Origin: Akkermansia muciniphila
GTDB lineage: Bacteria > Verrucomicrobiota > Verrucomicrobiia > Verrucomicrobiales > V1-33
Length of the DNA: 37,855 nucleotides
Reading direction: 5' to 3'
Assembly (NCBI GenBank): GCA_945861415.1
Contig: CAMAUV010000042.1
Location: 1 to 37,855, forward strand
In this document: in pieces, positions 19,131 through 27,382 of the stretch
Numbering within the stretch: position 1 is the stretch's first letter
Layout: every line of letters begins with the position of its first letter
Position numbers and translations under genes: made by a program
Notes under the pieces: model-generated
What the model was told of the DNA's origin: nothing
Seen by the model: only the letters and a program-made list of their open reading frames with translations
Database searches by the model: none

Positions 19131-20198
19131 ATGAGCCAGCCTTCCGAAAATCCCTCCGCACGCAGCGGTCGCCTGCTCCTTGGTTCCCTAGCCGCAACTC
19201 TTTGTTTTCTGGGGATTTCTGAGACCGAGAACATCCACCTCACAGCGAATAATAATGGTCTCAAGAGTAATATCGTGGAGCTTGGCAAAAAGCTCGACGC
19301 AGAAACAGAACTCGCCACCCGCCTCGGCAGCCAGTTGAATGATGCGAATAAGGAAAACGTTGCGCTTAACTCGACTTTGGGGGAACGCAATGCGACGATC
19401 ACGAAGAACGTAAAGCAAATCCAGGACCTCACGCGGGAGCTCAAAGATACCGGCGATAGGCTCACCAAAACCGAAGCCGATCTCATGGCCGGATTAGGAC
19501 GTGAAAAGAACCTGAATGAGCAACTGACGCTGGCTGGTCGCCGTGAAACTGCGCTGAAGGCAGAGATCGCCGCCGCAGGCAAGCGCGAGGAGTCGCTGAA
19601 GTCCACCGTCGTCAGCCTCGAAAAGGCTCAGGTCGACCTCAATGCCGCATTTGAAACCCGCGGTAAGCAACTCGCCGATGGAGAGAACCGCGAGACGGCG
19701 CTGAAAGGCAATGTCGGCACCCTCGAAAAAGAGAAGGCCGACCTCAATGTGGCCATCACGGCGCGCTCTGCTGAAATCGCAGAACTAAAGAAAGGGCTGG
19801 ACGAATTAAACAAGGTCTACGCTGCTCAGCAGGAAATGAATAACTCGCTGGCCAAAGAGAAAACGGATCTCATGTCCAGCCGCGAAGCGATGCAAAAGCA
19901 GATCAACGATCTGAACGAGCGCCTCAAATCTCTTTCCGGGCAAAACGAACAGCAAAAGGGTGCTATGGAGCAACTCAAAGAGGAGAAGAGCGCGCTGATC
20001 GCTGAGCAGAAGAAACTCACTTCCCTCGCAGACAATCTCACCAATCAGCAAAAGAGCGCTATGACTGAACGTGAGCAGCTCAGCGGGGCCTGCACTGAAC
20101 TAGTTACCCGGTTGGAGAATCTCACCAGCAAAGTGGAGTCGCTCGAAAAGGAGTTTGTGGTATTCCGCAATCCGGGTGCCGCCGTGCCTCAGCCTTAA
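19131..20198 (+). CDS. Membrane-anchored coiled-coil protein
   Basis: Unknown function. The 355-residue protein has a short basic N-terminus, a hydrophobic segment at about residues 15-30 (LLLGSLAATLCFLGI) that could be an uncleaved anchor or a signal, and then an almost unbroken coiled coil of Lys/Glu/Leu/Asn/Gln heptads to about residue 340. Within it are repeats that look internally duplicated, for example LEKAQVDLNAAFETRGKQLA against LEKEKADLNVAITARSAEIA. The end is Pro-rich (NPGAAVPQP). It is divergent from iscA-hscB with a 233-base spacer that must hold both promoters. Such proteins often act as envelope spacers or scaffolds, but no family was recognised. Confidence 0.75.
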   Translation: MSQPSENPSARSGRLLLGSLAATLCFLGISETENIHLTANNNGLKSNIVELGKKLDAETELATRLGSQLNDANKENVALNSTLGERNATITKNVKQIQDLTRELKDTGDRLTKTEADLMAGLGREKNLNEQLTLAGRRETALKAEIAAAGKREESLKSTVVSLEKAQVDLNAAFETRGKQLADGENRETALKGNVGTLEKEKADLNVAITARSAEIAELKKGLDELNKVYAAQQEMNNSLAKEKTDLMSSREAMQKQINDLNERLKSLSGQNEQQKGAMEQLKEEKSALIAEQKKLTSLADNLTNQQKSAMTEREQLSGACTELVTRLENLTSKVESLEKEFVVFRNPGAAVPQP

Positions 20199-20376
20199 TC
20201 ATCCGGTTTTCGCAACGCCTATTTGGACGAAAGCTGTCAGCTTCAAGGAAATTCTGTGATATAGGCGAATAAACTCGTCCGTAAGTCGGCGCCCGCAGCC
20301 AGAGAATCTGGCAGGAATGCCCGGCGGTAGGGGGGGGGACTCGGATTTCTACAGAGAGAATACCCGCCACTAGAAC

Positions 20377-21639
20377 CTATTCGCGGACCCTTCGCATCTT
20401 GGCTCCGACCATGATCAGTTTCTCGTCGATATTTTCGTAGCCGCGGTCGATGTGGTAAAGGCGGTTCACGGCAGTTTCGCCCTTGGCCATAAGGCCGGCG
20501 AGCACGAGAGCCGCGCTGGCACGGAGGTCGCTCGCCATAACAGGTGCGCCTGTCAGGTGATCCACTCCTGTGATGATCGCCGTGGGTCCTTCGAGAGTGA
20601 TTTTCGCCCCCATGCGGTTCAACTCCGGAGCATGCATGAAGCGCTGCGGAAAAATGGTTTCGGTGATCACACTGATACCGGGCACGTTGGCATAGAGGGC
20701 CGTAAACTGCGCCTGCATGTCCGTTGGAAACCCAGGATACGGCTCGGTGCGAATATCCCCACCCCGGGGACTTGCAGCACGGGAGACGGTGACACTATCA
20801 CTGGTGACCTCCACGGGATATCCGCTGTCCGTGAGCGATTTAAGGAAGGCAGTCATGTGGGCCGGGTTGCAGCGCTTCACGGTGAGGCGCTTGCCCGCGA
20901 TGGCACCGGCGATGATGAAAGTGCCGGCCTCGATGCGGTCGGGAATCACGGTATGTTCAGCACCTTGTAATTCCTTGACTCCTTCGATGACGATGCGGCG
21001 GGTGCCCGCGCCTTCGATTTTGGCCCCCATGGCTTTGAGGAAATGAGCCAGATCCTTCACCTCCGGTTCCATCGCAGCCCCTTCGATTACGGTAGTGCCC
21101 TTGGTCAGCACGGCGGCCATCATCAGGTTATCGGTTCCGAGCACGGTGGATCCATGTTTGCCGCGCATATTGATTTCTCGGTCGCCCATTCCGTCCTGAG
21201 CTTTCACATATATGCTGCCGCCCTCCACTTTAATATCCGCTCCAAGTTGCTCCAACCCCCGCAGGTGCAAATCCACCGGTCGGTCCCCGATGACGCAGCC
21301 TCCAGGAAGGGAGACGTTGGCTACACCCGTGCGCGCAAGGAGCGGTCCCATGACGCAAATGCTGGCGCGCATCTTGCGCACCAGTTCGTAAGGGGCTTCG
21401 CTGATGACTTTCTCCGCCTCGACTTCCACCGTTCCGCTGGCACGCTCCACATGGGCGCCAAGTGCGGCAAGGATTTGGACCATGTAATTGGTGTCACTGA
21501 GGTCGGGCACCCGGCGAATGACACAACGGTCGCGGGTGAGCAAGGTGGCCGCGAGGATGGGAAGCGCTGAGTTTTTGGAGCCACTGGTATAGATATCACC
21601 TTCGAGTTCGGAGCCGCCAGTGACGAGGAGTTTGTCCAT
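20377..21639 (-). CDS. murA: UDP-N-acetylglucosamine 1-carboxyvinyltransferase (MurA)
   Basis: Catalyses the first committed step of peptidoglycan synthesis, transferring enolpyruvate from PEP to UDP-GlcNAc in the cytoplasm. The 420-residue length is typical. SGSKNSALPILAA near residue 19 carries the Lys-Asn substrate pair, SLPGGCVIGDRPVDLHL carries the catalytic Cys (the fosfomycin target; an Asp here would give resistance), PDRIEAGTF and YPGFPTDMQAQF hold the UDP-GlcNAc and catalytic Asp residues, and ITETIFPQRFMHAPELNRMGA is the family signature. It is divergently oriented to the DUF1501 gene with a 155-base spacer. No Shine-Dalgarno sequence precedes the ATG. Confidence 0.97.
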   Translation of the reverse strand: MDKLLVTGGSELEGDIYTSGSKNSALPILAATLLTRDRCVIRRVPDLSDTNYMVQILAALGAHVERASGTVEVEAEKVISEAPYELVRKMRASICVMGPLLARTGVANVSLPGGCVIGDRPVDLHLRGLEQLGADIKVEGGSIYVKAQDGMGDREINMRGKHGSTVLGTDNLMMAAVLTKGTTVIEGAAMEPEVKDLAHFLKAMGAKIEGAGTRRIVIEGVKELQGAEHTVIPDRIEAGTFIIAGAIAGKRLTVKRCNPAHMTAFLKSLTDSGYPVEVTSDSVTVSRAASPRGGDIRTEPYPGFPTDMQAQFTALYANVPGISVITETIFPQRFMHAPELNRMGAKITLEGPTAIITGVDHLTGAPVMASDLRASAALVLAGLMAKGETAVNRLYHIDRGYENIDEKLIMVGAKMRRVRE

Positions 21640-21794
21640 AAGGGTGTGAAAGAGTTGGGTCGCAGGGAGAAGCAGTGATTGCGCCCGCAGAAGTTACGGG
21701 GCAAGGAGGAAGTGACAGCGGCGAGCACTTCAGAAAGACTCCGCAAACATGGCGACTGAAATCGCGCGGGTCAGGCGTAAATTCACATTGCAAC

Positions 21795-23193
21795 ATGCAC
21801 TGCGGAAACACACACTTCACCAGCACCCGGCGCGACTTCCTTCAGCACGCCGGTGGTGGATTTGGCACGCTGGCGCTATCGCACCTGCTGGTGCTCTACA
21901 GCCGACGCGGCGCAGTTGCCGCATTTTGCAGCGAAAGCTAAAAGCGTCATCTTCCTCTTCATGGAAGGCGGGCCGAGCCACATTGATCTCTTCGATCCCA
22001 AACCCTTACTTAATCAACTGGCGGGCCAGCGCATCCCGGACAGCTATAATCGCGTCATCACGGCGATGGGCGAGTTCAATTCCCCTCTTCTGGGCTGCCA
22101 GCGCAAGTGGAAACAGCACGGTCAGGGCGGCACATGGGTGAGCGACTGGCTGCCGCACACCGCCACCTGTGTGGACGATATCGCCGTCATCCGCTCCTGC
22201 TGGGCGGATGGCGTGAACCATTCCTCCGGCGTCTGCCAGATGAACACCGACAGCACTCTGGGCGGGCGGCCGTCGTTGGGAAGCTGGGTTAGTTATGGTC
22301 TAGGCACGGCGAACAATGACCTGCCAGCATTCGTGGTCATGAAGGACAATTCATCACCGGTCATCAACGGTCCACGCAACTCGAGCGCCGGTTTCATGCC
22401 CGCGGGGTGGCAGGGTGTGCGTATCATACCGGGCAGCCAACCCATTGCCAATCTCCGCGCGCCCGCCGCGGTGACCGATGCACGCCAGCGGGCGAAGCTT
22501 GCATTCCTCGACCGCATGAACCGCCGCTATGCCGAGGAACATCCGGAGAACAGCGAACTGGAAGCCCGTATCGCCACCTACGAACTCGCCTTCCGAATGC
22601 AGGCATCCGCGCCGGAAGCGGTGGACCTCACTACAGAAACCGCCGCCACCCAGTCGCTCTACGGCGTGGACGAAAAAGAGACAGAGACCTTCGGTCGCAT
22701 GTGCCTCCTGTCGCGGCGCATGGTGGAACGCGGAGTGCGTTTTGTGCAGCTCTACAGTGGCGCAGGCAGCAAATGGGATGCTCATTCCAGAATGGAATCC
22801 AATCACAGCGGGCTTTGCAAAGCCACGGACAAACCCATCGCCGGACTGCTCAAGGACCTGAAGAGCCGGGGACTGCTGGACGAGACACTCGTCGTCTGGG
22901 GCGGCGAATTTGGACGTACACCACAGAGTGAAAAAGGCGACGGCCGCGACCATAACCCATGGGGTTTTACCATGTGGATGGCCGGCGGTGGCGTGAAAGG
23001 CGGCCAGACTATCGGCTCCACAGATGACCTCGGCCTCTTTGCTGTCGAGGACCGCCTGCACGTCCACGACTTTCACGCCACGATTTTGCACGCGCTCGGC
23101 ATTGGCAACATGGAGCTAGTCTATAAATACAAAGGCCGCCCAGAGCGCCCGACCCTGAATGAAGGTGCAGCCATCAAAAAAATGTTCACCTGA
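21795..23193 (+). CDS. DUF1501 protein with a frameshift near its N-terminus
   Basis: DUF1501 proteins are exported, alkaline-phosphatase-fold-like proteins abundant in Planctomycetes and Verrucomicrobia, of unproven function. The body is in one frame (21853-23193) with FMEGGPSHIDLFDPKP, HSSGVCQMNTDST, GFMPAGWQG, WDAHS and VVWGGEFGRTPQSEKGDGRD. Its N-terminus, a Tat-like signal (STRRDFLQHAGGGFGTLALSH), is in a different frame that starts at the ATG at 21795. The two frames join at about 21885-21905 and differ by one inserted base. Joined, the protein would be about 465 residues, the normal family length. The frameshift may be a sequencing error or a real inactivation. DUF1501 genes usually sit beside DUF1549/DUF1553 genes; none is nearby. 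Confidence 0.88.
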
Positions 23194-23195
23194 TT

Positions 23196-24893
23196 TCAGC
23201 GCCCCCCCTGCTGGACAATCTCAGCGAGCGCCCTTCTTACGCGCTTCCTCAGAGTTCCCGCCGCCACCGGTTCCTTTATGGTATTCTTTCCGCAGGCCTG
23301 ATGCAGCACATTGGCCAAAGCGAGCAGGTCCCTCAATCCGGCCTGACACTTCGGGTGCAGGCGCGGGCGCAGGGATGCCAGTTCCGCTGCCGCTGATGAA
23401 AACACCGACGGTACCGATGGCCGGAGGGCCACATCCAGCGGGTAGCGCTTACGGTTCCCACTGAGCAACGGATCGGCAATCTGATTGATCAATTTGAGCG
23501 AACCCATGAGCGACAGATGACGGGGCATCGACTGCCTGGCGATGCGCAGCAAAATGTCAGCATTCGCATGCTGCGGGTGTACGGAAGTGATGCTCTCGAG
23601 AGCGGCGATAACTTCCGGCGTGCGAAGCCGGGCGAGTCTATCCTGCGCGGCCAGCAGGCTCGCCGCCACCTGTTTAAAAGCAGCAAAGGACTCCGCCAGT
23701 TTTCCTGCGCGCTCTGCGTGGGCTACGGCCATCACATCCGCCAGAGTGCCCGCACGCATCACCGTCAGTCGCGTGAGCAGAGTCCACTGTGAGGGCCGGG
23801 CCAGCAGCCAGTCCTCAATGTCAAGCATACCCTGCTTCGGCAGCACCAGTATGGCACCCGGTTCTGTCTCCGCGACGGCCCTAATAACCTCATCGGCCTG
23901 AAGAGAACCGGTGAAGATGCCCTCGCGGTCGATGCCGCCGGCAATGAAACAACGGGCATCCAGCTCCTGACTGGATAGCATGGAATCCAGCACCACGCCC
24001 ATACCCGTGAAAGCCTGCGGCACTAGGCCCCCACGCACATCCGCCGAAAACGCGAACTCAACACGCCAGCCCTCCGGCCACACATCGTGCCGGCGGAGCA
24101 GCATATCCCTTAAGGCGAGGAACCTCGCTTCCATTTCGTCCTTTAGCCACTTCTGCTTGCTATCCTGCATATGCTCCACCAAGGAACTAGGCAGCGTCGC
24201 CTGCAGTTTCTGTCCCTCCTTCCCTTTTCCGGCTTGGGCGCTCACGGTGAAGGTGACGGGTCTTCCCTGTTCGAGACCCGTGACAAATTTGACGCTGCCG
24301 GACATGATCTTCAATTCCAGAGCCTCCCATAAAGGAGGCTCTGCATCCGCCGGCCCGGGCCATATGACAGTGGTGCCGTAGGTGAAAAGAGAAGTCTCTT
24401 TTTCCCGTAATGGGTCCAACCGGCGGGCGAGGTCAAGGAGCAGATACGCCAAACGATGCGCGGCATTTTCCTTCAACTCCAACAGTTCCCGGGCCGCGCC
24501 GATCAGCCGATCGGCCACAATTGCCGTCGTGGGAGTAATCTCCACCGGCACTGGTGCCGGACGCAGGCCGCGGGCATACTGGCCATTGGAAATGTGTCCC
24601 ATCGGATTCCCGCGATCCAGTCGCAGCACCACACCCAGAGCCTGCGACCGTAGGGTAGCGGTTACAGTGGCGGTGTCGGGCAGATTACGGACCACCAGCA
24701 GCAGGTCATGCACCAGAGAATCCAGCAACGCTGCGTCCATTCTGAGTTCCGCGGCATCGAACAAGTCCGTCCGCAAATCCGGCCGCTTCCAGACTAAACG
24801 CACATCCTCTGGCGACACGCTCCCAAGCGCCTGCGCTTGGAGCGGCACAGTCGCGGCCAAAAAGAAAAACCATCGGCGCATCTGCATTTTCAA
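23196..24893 (-). CDS. Exported protein with a degenerate Lon-like (S16) domain
   Basis: A 565-residue protein with a signal peptide (residues 1-22, ending VPLQAQA) and no full-length family I can name. Residues about 276-400 resemble the proteolytic domain of Lon: a beta-strand (VEFAFSADV), a helix after F-T-G-M-G-V-V where active Lon has G-P-S-A-G, the strand RCFIAGGIDREGIFTG and ALV-like ILVLPKQGMLDIEDW matching the P-x-x-N-x-x-D-L region. At the aligned positions the nucleophilic Ser is Phe/Thr and the catalytic Lys is Asp, so it is probably not a protease. The C-terminal half is helical and basic at the very end. It is transcribed convergently with the DUF1501 gene, their stops almost touching. 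Confidence 0.7.
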   Translation of the reverse strand: MKMQMRRWFFFLAATVPLQAQALGSVSPEDVRLVWKRPDLRTDLFDAAELRMDAALLDSLVHDLLLVVRNLPDTATVTATLRSQALGVVLRLDRGNPMGHISNGQYARGLRPAPVPVEITPTTAIVADRLIGAARELLELKENAAHRLAYLLLDLARRLDPLREKETSLFTYGTTVIWPGPADAEPPLWEALELKIMSGSVKFVTGLEQGRPVTFTVSAQAGKGKEGQKLQATLPSSLVEHMQDSKQKWLKDEMEARFLALRDMLLRRHDVWPEGWRVEFAFSADVRGGLVPQAFTGMGVVLDSMLSSQELDARCFIAGGIDREGIFTGSLQADEVIRAVAETEPGAILVLPKQGMLDIEDWLLARPSQWTLLTRLTVMRAGTLADVMAVAHAERAGKLAESFAAFKQVAASLLAAQDRLARLRTPEVIAALESITSVHPQHANADILLRIARQSMPRHLSLMGSLKLINQIADPLLSGNRKRYPLDVALRPSVPSVFSSAAAELASLRPRLHPKCQAGLRDLLALANVLHQACGKNTIKEPVAAGTLRKRVRRALAEIVQQGGR

Positions 24894-24989
24894 TTCAGTG
24901 CATAATTAACCGCAGCAACACCCGCGCCGGCTTCCCCGGCAAAGGCAAAATTCCGCGAAGAACAGGCAACCCTGACAAATGCCGCCCCT

Positions 24990-27290
24990 TTATTTCGGAG
25001 GATAGATCAAAAACGGAGCGCGGCGCCGGCGGAACTCCTCCGCCGCGCCGGAGTAGAGATTGACCGTTTCACTGACTGACGCTCCCGCTGCTATCGATGC
25101 CTGCACTTTTGGCTCCAGCAGCAGCTTTGAAACTGGCTCCAGCTTGAAGGTGCCTTTGTGCAGCCGCTGCAGCGCGGTGGCGACGGCGACCCCCGTGCGC
25201 ACGCTGTCAACTTTGGCCCGGTCTTTCACACTGAGACGGATACCGCGGCATTGCTCACCTTTAAAGACGCTGGCGTGGGGGGTGACCGATGCGGGCTCAA
25301 TTTTAAGGCCGGGCAGTCGCTCGGCGACAAGGGCGGCTGCGAGTTTTTCTGCATCCACCCACGGGGCTCCTATGAACTGAAAGGGGCTGCCGGTGCCGCG
25401 ACCCACGGAGACATTGCAAAACTCAACGAGCGCGACTCCGGGATAGAGCGTAGCGGCATCAAGACTGCGCATGTTAGGGGATGGGTTTACCCATTCGAGC
25501 CCGGCAGCAGCGAGGTCGTGGCTGCGGTCCCATCCTTCCAAAGGGATCACCGCGAGATCAAGCTTGAGCATTAATTCAGCGACGAAGAGGCGCGCCAGTT
25601 CACCCGCGGTCATGCCGTGGCGCAGAGGGATGCGGTGACAGGCGACAAAGGTCAGTGCGCCCACGGGCAGGGGGCCGTCGATGGTATTGCCGTTGATGGG
25701 ATTCACGCGATCGAGAACAATAAAGCGCTTACCCGCGGCCGAAGCGGCTTTCATGCATTCCAGCATAGTCGAAACGTAAGTGTAAAAGCGGCAGCCGGCA
25801 TCCTGAATATCAAAGACGAGGGTATCGATTTCCTTCAATTGCGCCGGCATGGGGCGGCGCGTCTTTCCGTAAAGACTGTAGACGGGCAGTCCGGTTTTGG
25901 CATCCGTTGTGTCGGCAATGCCGTCTCGGTCCTCCTCCCCGCGGATACCGTGCTCCGGACTGAAGAGGCAGACGAGCTTCGGATCTCTGGCTCCAGCAAG
26001 TGCGTCAATGGTAGTGACGCCCTCCTGAGTGAGGCCGGTATGATTGGTGATAAGCCCCACCTTCAATCCACGAAGTTGTGCAAAGCCGTCGGACACGAGG
26101 ACATCGACCCCATTCTTCACCCGGCAGCGTAGGGCGCGCCGCGGTGTGACAGAAACTTTACGCTTACTCACCCTCATGGCCTCCGCAGCGAAGGTGCCCA
26201 CCTGGAAGCGTAGCGTGCGCAGGCTGGTAATGTCGGCGGGGTGGTTGCGGTTTGTGAGAAGGATGACGAAGGCGGAGGTCACCGGATCAATGAGAAAAGC
26301 CGTGCCAGTCCAACCGGTGTGAGAGTAGCTGGCCGCGCTGAAGCCGGGGCCTTTAATGTCAGTGTAGGTGCTCTGAATATCCCATCCCAGCGCACGCTGA
26401 ATGCCTCCAGGCAGGGCTAAGGGTTTGATCATTAGCGGCAGGGTGGCTGGGTGCAGAATTTTTTGCCCCGAGGGGGTGGCGCCGCCGTTGAGCATCATGC
26501 GGCAGAAAATAGCGATGTCTTTTGCCGTGGTGAAAACTCCTGCATGTCCCGCCACACCACCCATCCTCCGGCAGGTAGGATCGTGCACCACACCGTGCAC
26601 CAAGGTGTCGCCCTCCCGCGAAGTCGGTGCGATGCGGTCGAGTTTGCTGCGCGAGGGCTGATACCCGGTATCCTTCATGCCGAGCGGGCGAAAAATTCGG
26701 CCGGCAGCAAAGTCGCTGATCATGATGCCGCTGATACGGCGCACAATCTCGCCGAGCAGAATGAAGTTGATATCACTGTAGAGGAATTTAGCGCCCGGGG
26801 GATTCAGCAGGGGTTCGGCCGCGGCGGCAGCGACGCCTTCCTTGTAGCCGCTCCACACCCGCTCGCGCGGGATGCCGGAACGCGTGCCGCTGGTGTGAGT
26901 GAGCAGTTGGTAAACGGTCACAGTTTCCTTGCCGCCAGCAGTGAAGTCCGGGATGAGGGTGCTCACGGGGGTTTGCAGCGAGAACTTACCCTCCTGCACA
27001 AGTAGCATAACCGAAGGCGCCGTGGCGAGAACTTTGGTGAGCGAGGCCGAGTCGAAGATCGTATCGGCCTTCATCGGCGCCGTGCGCGGATCAATCATTC
27101 GATTGCCAAAGGCCTCGCAAACCGATGTCTTGCCGCGTTCCATCCATACAACGCCCCCGGGAATCGTACGGTCTGTGATGGCCGCATCCATGGCGGCGCG
27201 GATGGCCGTGACCTTCTCCTCATCGAAGGCGGCGCGAACGCGAGCGGGCAGCAGCATGGCAAGCAGAAGGAGTAGGGCGGAAAATCGCAT
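24990..27290 (-). CDS. Fused serine hydrolase (AmiE-like) and DUF1343 exo-N-acetylmuramidase (NamZ-like)
   Basis: A 766-residue exported protein (signal peptide 1-20). Residues about 24-375 are a beta-lactamase/esterase-fold hydrolase with S83-L-T-K86, Y171-S-D and H324-T-G in place of K-T-G. Residues about 392-766 are a DUF1343 domain with VGLITNHTGLT, the SPEHG motif (443-447), FDIQDAGCRFYTY and VNPSPNMRS. In Bacillus subtilis separate genes, amiE (an exo-amidase of the beta-lactamase family), nagZ and namZ (an exo-N-acetylmuramidase of DUF1343), degrade peptidoglycan muropeptides for recycling. Here two of these activities appear to be on one chain. GAGG lies about 8 bases before the ATG, one of few visible ribosome-binding sites. 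No nagZ or murQ is nearby. Confidence 0.88.
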   Translation of the reverse strand: MRFSALLLLLAMLLPARVRAAFDEEKVTAIRAAMDAAITDRTIPGGVVWMERGKTSVCEAFGNRMIDPRTAPMKADTIFDSASLTKVLATAPSVMLLVQEGKFSLQTPVSTLIPDFTAGGKETVTVYQLLTHTSGTRSGIPRERVWSGYKEGVAAAAAEPLLNPPGAKFLYSDINFILLGEIVRRISGIMISDFAAGRIFRPLGMKDTGYQPSRSKLDRIAPTSREGDTLVHGVVHDPTCRRMGGVAGHAGVFTTAKDIAIFCRMMLNGGATPSGQKILHPATLPLMIKPLALPGGIQRALGWDIQSTYTDIKGPGFSAASYSHTGWTGTAFLIDPVTSAFVILLTNRNHPADITSLRTLRFQVGTFAAEAMRVSKRKVSVTPRRALRCRVKNGVDVLVSDGFAQLRGLKVGLITNHTGLTQEGVTTIDALAGARDPKLVCLFSPEHGIRGEEDRDGIADTTDAKTGLPVYSLYGKTRRPMPAQLKEIDTLVFDIQDAGCRFYTYVSTMLECMKAASAAGKRFIVLDRVNPINGNTIDGPLPVGALTFVACHRIPLRHGMTAGELARLFVAELMLKLDLAVIPLEGWDRSHDLAAAGLEWVNPSPNMRSLDAATLYPGVALVEFCNVSVGRGTGSPFQFIGAPWVDAEKLAAALVAERLPGLKIEPASVTPHASVFKGEQCRGIRLSVKDRAKVDSVRTGVAVATALQRLHKGTFKLEPVSKLLLEPKVQASIAAGASVSETVNLYSGAAEEFRRRRAPFLIYPPK

Positions 27291-27382
27291 GTTCCGCCTC
27301 TATCCACCATCGCTGGAGATTCCAACCCTGACTTTTGCGCATGCAAGGATGCGACAGAACTAGCCATTAATTCCAGCGCACC

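Noticed and set aside
20330..20338. Run of nine G bases in the spacer before murA
   Set aside because: A homopolymer in noncoding DNA with no adjacent regulated gene start; possibly a sequencing artefact.
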